Positions 1 through 8,264 of a stretch of 64,000 bases of DNA are shown in pieces. This DNA is from Lachnospiraceae bacterium (GTDB lineage Bacteria > Bacillota > Clostridia > Lachnospirales > Lachnospiraceae), in the NCBI GenBank assembly GCA_900752065.1, contig CAADTT010000136.1, positions 62,001 through 126,000 on the forward strand, read 5' to 3'. Position 1 is the stretch's first letter. Every line of letters starts with the position of its first letter. Made by a program: the position numbers and the translations under genes. The notes under the pieces are model-generated. The model was not told where the DNA came from. It ran no database searches and saw only the letters and a list, made by a program, of their open reading frames with translations.

Positions 1-675
1 GGGATCGTGCCGATGACGGTCACCACGATCTATATGATTTTGCTTTCCTTGCTGGTTGCAGCACCGGTCAGCATTATGGCTGCGATCTATCTGATCGAGT
101 ATGCAAAGCCGGGGAAGCTGATGACGGTCATTCATTTTGCGATTGAAAATCTGGCAGGCATCCCTTCTATCATATATGGGCTTTTTGGATCACTGTTTTT
201 TGTGAAGGTGTGCGGTTTCCAGTATTCCATTTTATCGGGGGCTCTGACGCTGGCGATCATCCTGCTGCCCACTTTGATCACGACCACGGAGGAAGCTTTA
301 AAAGCAATCCCGAAAACCTATCGGGAATCTTCACTGGGACTGGGGGCAACAAAGCTTCAGACGATTTCCAGAGTCATTCTCCCAAATGCCCTGCCCGGTA
401 TTCTGGTGGCTGTGCTTTTGAGCATCGGACGTATCGTGGGGGAGTCTGCGGCGCTTCTTTTGACCGCGGGAACCGTGGCGCAGATTCCGAAGGCGCTTTT
501 TGGAAACTCAGCCAGCGGCGCCACCCTGACGATCAAAGCCTATACGCTGATGAAAGAGGAGAATGACCTGACGACAGCCTGCGCCATCGGCATCATCCTT
601 CTGGTCATCATCATCGTTCTGAATTTTGCATCGAAAATGGTTACGAAAAAACTTTTAAATAAAAAAGGAGCATAG
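1..675 (+). CDS. pstA: Phosphate ABC transporter permease PstA (5' end outside window)
   Basis: This is the inner-membrane permease of the high-affinity phosphate importer PstSCAB. The reading frame is open from base 1, so the gene begins before the window; 224 residues are visible against roughly 280-300 for the family. The visible part has several hydrophobic spans, including an AAPVSIMAAIYL stretch, and the binding-protein-dependent permease cytoplasmic loop (EALKAIPKTYRESSLGLGAT, which carries the EAA-type motif). It ends in a lysine-rich tail. pstB follows after 5 bp and then phoU, the standard pst-phoU order, so the genes are surely co-transcribed. No Pho-box promoter can be assessed because the operon start is not present. 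Confidence 0.95.
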   Translation, partial: GIVPMTVTTIYMILLSLLVAAPVSIMAAIYLIEYAKPGKLMTVIHFAIENLAGIPSIIYGLFGSLFFVKVCGFQYSILSGALTLAIILLPTLITTTEEALKAIPKTYRESSLGLGATKLQTISRVILPNALPGILVAVLLSIGRIVGESAALLLTAGTVAQIPKALFGNSASGATLTIKAYTLMKEENDLTTACAIGIILLVIIIVLNFASKMVTKKLLNKKGA

Positions 676-680
676 CCTTT

Positions 681-1445
681 ATGAAAGCAAGAAAACTGCC
701 GAAATTTACAGTAAAGGATCTAAGCCTTTACTATGGGGATTTCAAAGCCCTGAATCAGATCAATATGGAAATTCCGGAGAATCAGATCGTGGCCTTTATC
801 GGCCCCTCCGGATGCGGAAAATCTACATTTTTGAAAACCATCAACCGGATGAATGACCTGGTGGACGGTGTGCGGGTAGAGGGAAAGATCTATCTGGATG
901 ACACGGATATCTACAGCGATATCGACGTGATCAAGCTCCGGCAGCGGGTCGGCATGGTCTTTCAGCAGCCGAATCCTTTTCCTATGAGCATCTATGATAA
1001 CGTAGCCTACGGCCCCCGCATCCACGGAATCAAAAAGAAGGCACAGCTTGATGAGATCGTGGAACGCAGTCTGCGGCAGGCGGCCATCTGGGATGAGGTC
1101 AAAGACCGCCTGAAAAAGAATGCCATCGGGGTATCCGGCGGGCAGCAGCAGAGGATCTGCATCGCCAGAGCGCTGGCAGTGGAGCCGGAGGTGATCCTTA
1201 TGGATGAGCCAACCAGTGCGCTGGATCCGATCTCCACGCTGAAGATTGAGGATCTGGCGGTGGAACTGAAGAAAAAATACACCATCGTCATCGTGACGCA
1301 CAACATGCAGCAGGCCAGCCGGATCTCGGATAAAACTGCATTTTTCCTGACAGGGGATGTGGTGGAATACGGTGACACGGAGCAGATTTTCAATAATCCC
1401 AGAGAGAAGAAAACAGAAGAATATATTACCGGAAGATTCGGTTGA
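681..1445 (+). CDS. pstB: Phosphate ABC transporter ATP-binding protein PstB
   Basis: This is the cytoplasmic ATPase that powers phosphate import through PstA/PstC. At 254 residues it is full length for PstB. It has Walker A (GPSGCGKST, about residue 42), a Q-loop (VFQQPNPFP), the ABC signature (VSGGQQQR), Walker B (VILMDEPTSALD) and the switch histidine (IVTHNMQQA). The NPFPMSIYDNVAYGPR segment is characteristic of PstB and separates it from other ABC ATPases. The ATG lies 5 bp after pstA with an AAAAAAGGAG-type ribosome site at the end of pstA. phoU follows. Confidence 0.97.
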   Translation: MKARKLPKFTVKDLSLYYGDFKALNQINMEIPENQIVAFIGPSGCGKSTFLKTINRMNDLVDGVRVEGKIYLDDTDIYSDIDVIKLRQRVGMVFQQPNPFPMSIYDNVAYGPRIHGIKKKAQLDEIVERSLRQAAIWDEVKDRLKKNAIGVSGGQQQRICIARALAVEPEVILMDEPTSALDPISTLKIEDLAVELKKKYTIVIVTHNMQQASRISDKTAFFLTGDVVEYGDTEQIFNNPREKKTEEYITGRFG

Positions 1446-1459
1446 TGGAGGATAAAAGA

Positions 1460-2122
1460 ATGACGACCAGAAAAATGTATATAGCGGAGCTGGAGGAGCT
1501 GACCTGTCAGGTGAGCCGTATGGGAACCCAGTTGGAACACATGATCGACCAGGTCATTGAGGCGCTGAAGGAAATGGACGGGGAGGAAGCAGGAACTCTG
1601 ATCAAAGAGGATGATATCATCGACCGGATGGAGCGGGAGATTGAGCGGCGCTGCATTGACATCATTGCCAAGCAGCAGCCCGTAGCGACGGACCTGCGGC
1701 GTATCTCCTCCATCATGCGGCTGATCTCCGATATTGAGCGCATTGCGGATCACTGTGCAGACATCGCAGAGCATATCATCTCGCTTTGCACCCGTCCGGA
1801 GATTCCCATGCCCAGAGGCCTCTTTGAAATGCTGCGCCATATGCGGAGCATGGTATCCCGGACGATCAACAGCTTTATCGAAGAAAACATTGAAAATACC
1901 AGGCAGATCGTGAAAGATGACGATATCGTGGACCAGTATTTTGCGGAAATTAAGGATAACATCTGCGATCTGATGAAAGAAAATCCGGACAATATCCAGC
2001 CATATGTTGATTATCTGCTGATCATCAAATACGTGGAACGCATGGCAGACCATGCCACGAATATCGCCGAGTGGGTGGCGTTTATCGTCACCGGAGATCT
2101 GGAGGGGCCTTTGCATAACTGA
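1460..2122 (+). CDS. phoU: Phosphate signalling regulator PhoU
   Basis: PhoU links the Pst transporter to the PhoR/PhoB-type two-component system and dampens phosphate uptake. The product is about 220 residues, the usual length, and consists of two repeated three-helix PhoU domains. The acidic metal-binding pattern E/DxxxD is visible in both halves (ISDIERIADHCADIAEH and VKYVERMADHATNIAEW-like segments). The frame stays open upstream to a TTG at 1442, but a GGAGG at 1447-1451 sits 8 bases before ATG 1460, so 1460 is taken as the start. It is the last gene of the pst operon; a perfect hairpin follows. Confidence 0.95.
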   Translation: MTTRKMYIAELEELTCQVSRMGTQLEHMIDQVIEALKEMDGEEAGTLIKEDDIIDRMEREIERRCIDIIAKQQPVATDLRRISSIMRLISDIERIADHCADIAEHIISLCTRPEIPMPRGLFEMLRHMRSMVSRTINSFIEENIENTRQIVKDDDIVDQYFAEIKDNICDLMKENPDNIQPYVDYLLIIKYVERMADHATNIAEWVAFIVTGDLEGPLHN

Positions 2123-2149
2123 GAGAATTTGGAGAGATTTCCGCATAGG

Positions 2150-2184
2150 ACAGGGCAGCACTTTTTACGGAGGTGCTGCCCTGT
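2150..2184 (+). terminator. Perfect 12-bp hairpin after phoU
   Basis: ACAGGGCAGCAC (2150-2161) pairs perfectly with GTGCTGCCCTGT (2173-2184) around an 11-base loop. It lies 28 bases after phoU and before the rsmD promoter. The downstream T tract is poor (TCTGTAATG), so it may terminate weakly or protect the 3' end. Confidence 0.6.
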
Positions 2185-2200
2185 TCTGTAATGCCTTAGT

Positions 2201-2236
2201 ATGCAAGGAAGGGCGCCGGTGGCGCGCTTTCTGCAT
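2201..2236. repeat. Intergenic GC-rich hairpin repeat, copy 1
   Basis: ATGCA, then AGGAAGGGCGCC (2206-2217), loop GGT, GGCGCGCTTTCT (2221-2232), GCAT. One internal G/G mismatch and one G-T wobble are present. The same design recurs at 59057-59094, again between genes. It looks like a dispersed palindromic element or a recurrent terminator cassette. Confidence 0.65.
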
Positions 2237-2252
2237 CCAGATGGAAACAAAG

Positions 2253-2281
2253 TTGACAAGAATATACAAACCAACTATAAT
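2253..2281 (+). promoter_or_regulatory. SigA promoter of rsmD-coaD
   Basis: TTGACA (2253-2258), a 17-base spacer and TATAAT (2276-2281): both hexamers are perfect consensus. The start site would fall near 2288, about 30 bases before the rsmD ATG. Confidence 0.88.
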
Positions 2282-2317
2282 AAAAACGAAAAAGGTAAGC
2301 GGGAGCGGAATATTTTC

Positions 2318-2887
2318 ATGAGAGTGATTGCAGGAACAGCCAAAAGGCTGCCACTAAAGACGGTACCGGGAGACGGGACAAGACCTACCACGGACCGGAT
2401 CAAAGAAACTTTATTTAATATGATGCAAAATGAAGTATACGATGCCCGTTTTCTGGATCTGTTTGCAGGGAGCGGCGGCATCGGCATCGAGGCGTTAAGC
2501 CGGGGAGCAAAAAAGGCCGTTTTTGTGGAGAAAGACAGAAGAGCTGCCGCATGTATCCGGCAGAACCTGACATTTACCAGACTGGCAGACAGAGGAGAAC
2601 TTTTGCAGATGGATGTGATGAGCGCTTTAAGCCGGCTGTCCGGCGGAGAGCCTTTTGACCTGGTGTTTATGGATCCTCCCTATCATGATGGATGGGAAGA
2701 GCGGGTACTCACGTTTCTGGCAGGCTCCGGACTTCTCCATGAGGACTCTGTTGTGATCGTAGAAGCCGCTATGGAAACATCTTTTGCTTATCTGGAAGAG
2801 ATTGGATTTACGCTGCAAAGGAGAAAAGAATATAAGACGAACTGCCATCTTTTTTTAAAGCTGGCAGAGGGGAGAAAGGTACTATGA
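2318..2887 (+). CDS. rsmD: 16S rRNA (guanine966-N2)-methyltransferase RsmD
   Basis: RsmD uses S-adenosylmethionine to methylate G966 of 16S rRNA in the small subunit. The 189-residue product begins MRVIAGTAKR, the conserved RsmD start, with a GTRPTTDRIKETLFN segment, the SAM-binding loop DLFAGSGGIGIEALSRGA and the catalytic MDPPY motif (N-methyltransferase DPPY type). The frame is open upstream to 2201, but that extension would cover the promoter and hairpin and is not family-like; GGGAGCGG before ATG 2318 supports the chosen start. It overlaps coaD by four bases (ATGA), as in the ylbH-coaD pair of Bacillus. Confidence 0.95.
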   Translation: MRVIAGTAKRLPLKTVPGDGTRPTTDRIKETLFNMMQNEVYDARFLDLFAGSGGIGIEALSRGAKKAVFVEKDRRAAACIRQNLTFTRLADRGELLQMDVMSALSRLSGGEPFDLVFMDPPYHDGWEERVLTFLAGSGLLHEDSVVIVEAAMETSFAYLEEIGFTLQRRKEYKTNCHLFLKLAEGRKVL

Positions 2888-3366
2888 GGAGAGCAGTCTA
2901 TCCCGGAAGTTTTGATCCGGTAACCTTCGGACATCTCGATGTGATCAAACGTTCTTCAGCATTGGTGGACGAGTTAATTGTCGGAGTTTTGAATAATAAT
3001 ACGAAAACACCGTTGTTTTCTGTGGAAGAACGTGTTAAGATACTACTGGAAGTCACGAAAGATATCAGCAATGTACGCATCGAATCTTTTACTGGTCTGT
3101 CTGTAGATTTCGTGAAAAAATGTAATGCAGGCTTTCTGGTCCGGGGGCTTCGGGCGATTACGGATTTTGATTATGAGCTGCAGATGGCACAGACAAACCG
3201 TATCATGAATCCTGAAATTGACACCATTTTTCTGACGACCAGTCTGGAGTACGCCTATTTAAGCTCCAGTACGGTAAAGGAAGTAGCAGCCTACGGCGGA
3301 GATATCTCAAAATTTGTACCTGAGATCGCTGTCAAAGAAATGCAGAAAAAGTATGGGAAAATATAA
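2884..3366 (+). CDS. coaD: Phosphopantetheine adenylyltransferase CoaD
   Basis: CoaD transfers AMP from ATP to 4'-phosphopantetheine to give dephospho-CoA, the penultimate step of coenzyme A synthesis, in the cytoplasm. The 160-residue length is typical. Visible motifs are YPGSFDPVTFGH (the TxGH nucleotidyltransferase signature), the substrate-binding VRGLRAITDFDYE, and SSSTVKEVA near the C-terminus (the ISSTxVR-like motif). It starts inside the rsmD stop (ATGA) and is followed after 21 bp by the coiled-coil gene. Two of the three genes of the rsmD-coaD-ylbJ neighbourhood are thus adjacent, with ylbJ nearby on the other strand. Confidence 0.97.
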   Translation: MRRAVYPGSFDPVTFGHLDVIKRSSALVDELIVGVLNNNTKTPLFSVEERVKILLEVTKDISNVRIESFTGLSVDFVKKCNAGFLVRGLRAITDFDYELQMAQTNRIMNPEIDTIFLTTSLEYAYLSSSTVKEVAAYGGDISKFVPEIAVKEMQKKYGKI

Positions 3367-3387
3367 ATGAATAAGGAGAGAACGTAA

Positions 3388-3978
3388 ATGAGCAGCAGAA
3401 TTGAACAAATCATTGAAGACATCGAAGAATATGTAGACAGTTGTAAATTCCAGCCCTTGTCCTCAACGAAGATCGTAGTGAACAAGGAAGAGCTTGAGGA
3501 GCTTTTGAGAGAACTTCGCATGAAGACACCGGATGAGATCAAGCGCTACCAGAAGATCATCAGCAATAAGGATGCGATTTTGGCGGACGCACAGGCGAAG
3601 GCGGATGCTCTGATCGCCGATGCACAGGCACAGCAGAAGCAGCTTGTAGAGGAGAGCGAAGTTATGCAGCAGGCGTATGCCCAGTCCAACGAGCTTCTGG
3701 AGAAGACGAATGCCCAGGCGCAGGAAATCCTGGATAATGCGACCAATGATGCAAACAGCATCCGTATGGGGGCAATTCAGTACACAGACGAGATGCTGGA
3801 AAATCTGGAGAAGATCATGAGCCATACGATCGAAACGGCAGGAGGAAGATACAGCAACTTCATCAATTCTCTGCAGTCCTGCTATGATATCGTAAATAAG
3901 AACCGCCGGGAGCTTTCCCCGCAGGCGGCACAGGGAGGCTACAGCGCAGCTCCTGTGGAAGAATATCAGGAAGATTAA
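3388..3978 (+). CDS. Coiled-coil protein (DivIVA / V-ATPase subunit H-like)
   Basis: The 196-residue acidic protein has no membrane segment. The N-terminal 50 residues (MSSRIEQIIEDIEEYVDS, then KEELEELLRELR) are helical. A long Ala/Gln/Asp-rich coiled coil (ILADAQAKADALIADAQAQQ, about residues 64-125) is followed by a C-terminal helix and a short Pro/Gly tail. Proteins of this kind are annotated as ATPase or DivIVA-like in Lachnospiraceae, but nothing here suggests ATP hydrolysis: no P-loop is present. It follows coaD by 21 bp with an AAGGAGAG ribosome site, so it is probably co-transcribed. A structural role, perhaps at the envelope or division site, is inference. Its layout resembles the larger coiled-coil protein at 23716. 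Confidence 0.75.
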   Translation: MSSRIEQIIEDIEEYVDSCKFQPLSSTKIVVNKEELEELLRELRMKTPDEIKRYQKIISNKDAILADAQAKADALIADAQAQQKQLVEESEVMQQAYAQSNELLEKTNAQAQEILDNATNDANSIRMGAIQYTDEMLENLEKIMSHTIETAGGRYSNFINSLQSCYDIVNKNRRELSPQAAQGGYSAAPVEEYQED

Positions 3979-4019
3979 TGAATGCCCTGCCAGTTGGAAA
4001 AGATACATAGGATACTGGC

Positions 4020-4982
4020 TCAACTGAGAAAACAGAGGGAAAGAAAGAGCGCAAGCGCGCTGATGATGAGTTTGGAACGCACATATTTCCATAAGGAGAG
4101 ATGTGCGTTTTTCATGTTCCCGGAAGATGTCTTTCCATCTGCTTTTTGCAGTACGCTGTCGGTCTGAGCTATGGCGGACAGGCCGCCAAAGGCGGTCAGA
4201 CACATCAAAAGGAGGAAGCTTGCCGGATAAGGAAAGGCTTTTATCAGGGCGGGGATCCCATTTGTGATCTCGGCCATTGCAGTTAATAATGCCTTTCCTT
4301 TTAACGGGATCGGAAGAACCTGCAGAACTCCTGCCAGAAGAGCGAAGAGCATAATATAACCGCCGACCCGGACGATTGTGATGACACCGTCTAAAATGCA
4401 TACATCCACCATTCCGAAGCACAGGGGTTCTTTCAGAGGCTTCACTTCTTCCGGCAGGCTTGTGGCCTGTCCGGAACAGGCACGGCGGTAAGAGGGATTT
4501 GTCAGAATGCCATAAAATAATGGGGAACCGTAAAGGATCACCAGAGACGGAAGCATCAGGGCGGGACGGCCAAGCTGTTCGGTCACCAGAAAGGTAATGA
4601 TAAAGGATGGACTGATATTGTTGCAGAAGCCCAGCAGATACTGGGCCTCCGGAAGCGTAAGCTGGCCTCTTGCCAGAAGATCGCTGACTGTCTTCGCTCC
4701 CATAGGGCAGCCGCATAAAAATCCCATGAACAATGCGTAGGTTCCGCCAGGGCTCAGCATCAGCGTCTTTTGAAAAAAAGGAGACAGAATCGCCACCAGA
4801 GGACGGACAAGGTCCGCACGGATCAGGATGCCGGAGAGGATCATAAACGGCAGAAGGGTGGGGAGAAGCGTGTCAAACCAGAGATGAAGCCCCGTTCTCG
4901 ATGCTGTGAGAGCCTGGGATGGATACAGGAAGAGAAACAGTAAAATAGCAGTGATTGAGATTCCATAGCAGATTTTTTTCAT
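4020..4982 (-). CDS. ylbJ: Sporulation integral membrane protein YlbJ-like (nucleoside-recognition domain family)
   Basis: The 320-residue polytopic membrane protein has about eight hydrophobic spans. It begins with a signal-anchor-like helix (ISITAILLFLFLYPSQAL), followed by the HLWFDTLLPTLLPFMILSG and GFLCGCPMGAKTVSDL segments typical of the YlbJ/SpoVV group. YlbJ (SpoVV) is needed in Bacillus for spore cortex and dipicolinate handling, and it lies beside coaD there as here. The gene is convergent with the coiled-coil gene; 41 bp separate their ends. GGAGG stands before the start. CATATAGT at 5010-5003 of the minus strand resembles a SigE -10 element (CATACAAT) but no convincing -35 was found. 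The family is clear; the role in this organism is inferred. Confidence 0.85.
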   Translation of the reverse strand: MKKICYGISITAILLFLFLYPSQALTASRTGLHLWFDTLLPTLLPFMILSGILIRADLVRPLVAILSPFFQKTLMLSPGGTYALFMGFLCGCPMGAKTVSDLLARGQLTLPEAQYLLGFCNNISPSFIITFLVTEQLGRPALMLPSLVILYGSPLFYGILTNPSYRRACSGQATSLPEEVKPLKEPLCFGMVDVCILDGVITIVRVGGYIMLFALLAGVLQVLPIPLKGKALLTAMAEITNGIPALIKAFPYPASFLLLMCLTAFGGLSAIAQTDSVLQKADGKTSSGNMKNAHLSLWKYVRSKLIISALALFLSLCFLS

Positions 4983-5153
4983 GGCGGCATCCTCCTTTGT
5001 ACACTATATGCGGTGCCTGTCGTTTAAGAACCGGAGTGTAAAATTGTGAAAACAGGCATGGATTTCATCAGAAAGCGCATAGAGTAATCTATGGAGTTAT
5101 ACGGTGCTGCCGGTCATGGAAGGGAAGCAGCCCTGTGAAAAAAGGAGAGGCGC

Positions 5154-6023
5154 ATGAAGCCGAAGGCGTTGAGAGATTATCTGTACCAAATTTTTTTTCT
5201 CCTGCTTCTGGCAGGACTGTGTACCAATCTGCTGCATATCTGTATTTTTTTCGGTTCTGTCATGAACCTGAAAACAGATGCCGGAACCTCTGACGCTTTT
5301 CGAAGACAGGAGCTTTCAGGAAAAATCCTGGAGCAGCTTGAAAAGGCAGAGGAAAGTTCCGGGCTTTCAAAGGGGACGCTTTTGGCTTCCTGGATGCCCA
5401 TACAGCATTTCAGACCGCATCCGGAAGCCGTTTTAACAGAAGAGAGCTGTGTGGAGCGTCAGGCTGTTTTTTTGAAATACCGCAGCCGTGCATATGAAAG
5501 CCTTCTCTCTCTCTATCAGGCCGTATGGGATGATCTCGTTTATTTTCCGACAGAAGCGGGCATGGCTTATGAAAATTCCTGGATGTTCGAGCGGAACTAC
5601 GGCGGAAAGCGGGGGCACGAGGGGTGTGATCTGATGCCGCCGGAAAATAAAAGCGGCATCTATCCCATATTCAGCATGACAGATGGAACCGTGGAAAAGG
5701 CAGGATGGCTGGATAAAGGCGGATACCGGATCGGAATCCGAAGTCCTCACGGGGGCTACTTTTATTACGCACATCTTTCAGACGGCAGCCCCTGGATAAC
5801 CGTGGGACAGAGCGTCCGCGCCGGAGATGTGATCGGCTATATGGGGGACACAGGATATGGTCCTGAGGGGACCAGGGGAAAATTTGACGTTCATCTGCAT
5901 CTGGGCATTTATGTCCGTACTCCGGAAAACCCGGAGGTGAGCGTAAATCCTTACTGGATTTTAAAAAGCCTTGAGGGTCATAAGTTGAAATACAGGCATC
6001 AGGTGTGTTATACTATATCCTGA
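5154..6023 (+). CDS. Membrane-anchored M23 (LytM-type) peptidase
   Basis: The 289-residue protein has an N-terminal membrane anchor (residues about 10-38, YQIFFLLLLAGLCTNLLHI) and an extracellular part ending in an M23 metallopeptidase domain. The Zn-binding pattern is complete: GHEGCD (HxxxD, about residue 160) and HLHLG (HxH, about residue 245), with GGYFYYAHL and GDVIGYMGDTG between them. M23 enzymes cut peptide cross-links in peptidoglycan. The domain carries all metal ligands and is probably active, unlike SpoIIQ-type degenerate LytM proteins. AAAAGGAGAG precedes the ATG. The next gene's likely promoter sits inside its 3' end. Confidence 0.88.
   Translation: MKPKALRDYLYQIFFLLLLAGLCTNLLHICIFFGSVMNLKTDAGTSDAFRRQELSGKILEQLEKAEESSGLSKGTLLASWMPIQHFRPHPEAVLTEESCVERQAVFLKYRSRAYESLLSLYQAVWDDLVYFPTEAGMAYENSWMFERNYGGKRGHEGCDLMPPENKSGIYPIFSMTDGTVEKAGWLDKGGYRIGIRSPHGGYFYYAHLSDGSPWITVGQSVRAGDVIGYMGDTGYGPEGTRGKFDVHLHLGIYVRTPENPEVSVNPYWILKSLEGHKLKYRHQVCYTIS
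5985..6014 (+). promoter_or_regulatory. Candidate promoter for relQ operon
   Basis: TTGAAA (5985-5990), an 18-base spacer and TATACT (6009-6014) lie in the last codons of the M23 peptidase gene, about 70 bases before relQ. One mismatch to each consensus hexamer. Confidence 0.55.
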
Positions 6024-6086
6024 ATCTGCATGCCGCACTCCGTTAAATTACCGGGCGTGGATTGAAAAAAGGAGATTTATGAATTT

Positions 6087-6911
6087 ATGGAAATACAATT
6101 ATGGAAAGAAATCCTGGATCCTTATGAGCTTGCCGTCAAGGAACTGATCGTCAAGTTTAACCATCTGATCCAGGAGCACCGGTCGCAGGGACTCTATTCT
6201 CCGATTGAACAGGTGCATGGAAGGGTGAAGACGATTTCCAGTATTCTGGACAAAGCCCAGAAAAAGAAGATCCGTATCGAGGATATAGAGGAAAAGCTGG
6301 AGGATATTGCAGGAATCCGCATTATCTGCCAGTTTGTAGAGGATATTGAAAAGGTGGTTGAGATTATCCGCAGCCGGACGGATATGACGGTGAAGAGTGA
6401 GAAGGATTATGTGACTCACACAAAAAAGAGCGGATACCGAAGCTATCACATGATCATTTATTATGAGGTCCAGACCTTAAAGGGATGCAAAAGGATTCAG
6501 GCGGAGATCCAGATCCGCACGCTGGCGATGAATTTCTGGTCTACGATCGAGCATTCCCTGCAGTATAAATATAAGGGCAGTATTCCGGAGCATATTCGAA
6601 AGAAGCTTATGAATGCTTCAGACGCGATCCTCCTTCTGGACAATGAGATGTCCGCAGTGCGGGGGGAGATCATGGATGCACAGAATTCCTTCCAGATACA
6701 GGCAAATCTGGTGAGCGATATTCTGAATAATATCCAGAATCTTTATCATCTGGCAAATAAGCGGGAGATCATCCGTATTCAGGATGAATTTTACCGGATC
6801 TATGAGAAAAATGATATCGAGCAGCTCCGGCGCTTCCACAGGCAGCTTGATATTATCGCAGAGGGATACCGTGCCCAGTCAAATGAGCACCGCTATGAGG
6901 AGAACCAATGA
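6087..6911 (+). CDS. relQ: Small alarmone synthetase, RelQ/YjbM-type GTP pyrophosphokinase
   Basis: The enzyme makes (p)ppGpp from ATP and GTP/GDP. At 274 residues it has the synthetase domain without the hydrolase, TGS or ACT domains of long Rel. Visible motifs are VKTISSILDKAQKK, the metal-binding DIAGIRIICQF, the substrate-binding KSGYRSYHMIIYY, and EIQIRTLAMNFWSTIEHSLQYK in shortened form. It is longer than the roughly 210-residue Bacillus YjbM, with a helical charged C-terminal tail. GGAG at 6071-6074 is 4 bases from an out-of-frame ATG (6079, 22-codon frame) and 12 from ATG 6087, an arrangement that could damp translation. It overlaps the methyltransferase gene by four bases. Confidence 0.9.
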   Translation: MEIQLWKEILDPYELAVKELIVKFNHLIQEHRSQGLYSPIEQVHGRVKTISSILDKAQKKKIRIEDIEEKLEDIAGIRIICQFVEDIEKVVEIIRSRTDMTVKSEKDYVTHTKKSGYRSYHMIIYYEVQTLKGCKRIQAEIQIRTLAMNFWSTIEHSLQYKYKGSIPEHIRKKLMNASDAILLLDNEMSAVRGEIMDAQNSFQIQANLVSDILNNIQNLYHLANKREIIRIQDEFYRIYEKNDIEQLRRFHRQLDIIAEGYRAQSNEHRYEENQ

Positions 6912-8263
6912 AACTTCCGGAATCATATACCGCAGCTATGAAGGAGCTGCTGGGCAATGAATATGAGGCATATCTGGCTAGTCTGGAGGAGCCAAAGTCT
7001 CTGGGACTGCGGGTGAATACTTCGAAAATATCCGTGGAGGATTTCAGGAAGATCACGCCCTTTTCCCTGACTCCCGTTCCCTGGACAGAGAACGGCTTTT
7101 ACTATGATGCGGGGGTGCCCGTGACGAAGCATCCCCATTATTATGCGGGGCTTTATTATATCCAGGAGCCAAGCGCGATGATTCCGGCATCCCGGCTTCC
7201 CGTCAACGCCGGAGACAGGGTGTTGGATCTGTGTGCGGCTCCCGGCGGCAAAGCGACGGAGCTGGCTGCCAGGCTTTCCGGTACGGGTCTGCTGGTGGCA
7301 AATGATATCAGCAATTCCAGGGCGAAGGGACTTTTGAAAAATCTGGAGCTTTTCGGCGTGGGAAATATGCTGGTCACCAGCGAGGCACCGGAAAAGCTTC
7401 TTCGCTATTTTGAGGGATATTTTGATAAGATACTGATCGATGCGCCCTGTTCCGGGGAGGGTATGTTCCGCCGGGATCCTGCTATGATCAAGAGCTGGGA
7501 GGAGCATGGCCCTGCTTACTATGCCAAAATCCAGCGTGAGATCATGGAATCAGCCGTGAAACTTCTGCGTCCCGGCGGGAAGCTTCTGTATTCCACCTGT
7601 ACCTTTTCGGAAACCGAAAATGAGGGAACCATCCGGGCGCTTCTGGAGGCACACCCGGAGCTTTCGCTGCTGCCCATAAAAGGATACGAAAGTTTTTCCG
7701 GCGGAAGTCTTTCTGACTGCATCCGTGTATATCCGCATAAGGTAAAGGGGGAAGGACATTTTGCCGCTCTGCTCCAAAAGGCAGGGGAGGGCAGGCGGGG
7801 TGTTGAAGAAAAACAGCCGGATAAAAGAAAGGGGAAAAAGCTGCCCCCGGAGCTTCTGGAATTTCTGGCGATGATTCCCAGGCTGAAGGGACGGCTGGAT
7901 CATATTGAACTTCGGGAGGAACGTGCCTATCTCATGCCGGAGGACCTGCCCCCTATCCGGGGGCTTCGCTTTCTCAGGACGGGGCTTTATCTGGGCGAGT
8001 GCAGGAAAAACCGCTTTGAGCCAAGCCAGGCACTGGCCATGTATCTTCGCATGGAAGACTTTCCCTGCGGCGTATCCCTTTCTTCGGAAGACGGCCGCAT
8101 TATGCGCTATTTAAAAGGAGAATCTGTGGAGCTTTCTGAGAAGGAAGCGCCTGTGAAAAAGGGATGGGTTCTCGTGGGAACAGACGGTTTTCCTCTGGGC
8201 TGGGCGAAACTGGCGGGAGGTATGCTGAAAAATAAATATTATCCGGGATGGAGAGTGCAGTGA
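6908..8263 (+). CDS. RsmB/NOP-family RNA (cytosine-C5)-methyltransferase, RsmF-like
   Basis: This SAM-dependent enzyme methylates C5 of a cytosine in rRNA. The 451-residue product has a Rossmann methyltransferase core: SAM loop LDLCAAPGGKATELA (about residue 110), ANDISNSRAKGLLKNLE, IDAPCSGEGMFRR (first conserved Cys) and YSTCTFSETENEG (catalytic Cys). A C-terminal region from about residue 300 resembles the RsmF/YebU extension with a PUA-like fold (YLKGESVEL, GWVLVGTDGFPLGWAK). PCSGEGMF, rather than PCSGLG, points to the RsmF group. The exact target base cannot be read from sequence. It overlaps relQ (ATGA) and is followed within one base by the pseudouridine synthase gene. Confidence 0.9.
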   Translation: MKLPESYTAAMKELLGNEYEAYLASLEEPKSLGLRVNTSKISVEDFRKITPFSLTPVPWTENGFYYDAGVPVTKHPHYYAGLYYIQEPSAMIPASRLPVNAGDRVLDLCAAPGGKATELAARLSGTGLLVANDISNSRAKGLLKNLELFGVGNMLVTSEAPEKLLRYFEGYFDKILIDAPCSGEGMFRRDPAMIKSWEEHGPAYYAKIQREIMESAVKLLRPGGKLLYSTCTFSETENEGTIRALLEAHPELSLLPIKGYESFSGGSLSDCIRVYPHKVKGEGHFAALLQKAGEGRRGVEEKQPDKRKGKKLPPELLEFLAMIPRLKGRLDHIELREERAYLMPEDLPPIRGLRFLRTGLYLGECRKNRFEPSQALAMYLRMEDFPCGVSLSSEDGRIMRYLKGESVELSEKEAPVKKGWVLVGTDGFPLGWAKLAGGMLKNKYYPGWRVQ

Positions 8264-8264
8264 A

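Noticed and set aside
1007..2161. 384-codon minus-strand frame
   Set aside because: It lies opposite pstB and phoU, which are clearly coding, and has no recognisable protein features.
2201..2317. N-terminal extension of RsmD
   Set aside because: It would read through a hairpin and a perfect promoter and is not seen in the family; ATG 2318 has its own ribosome site.
3463..4716. 417-codon minus-strand frame spanning two genes
   Set aside because: It crosses the coiled-coil gene and the ylbJ gene in another frame; its protein looks random and Arg/Ser-rich.
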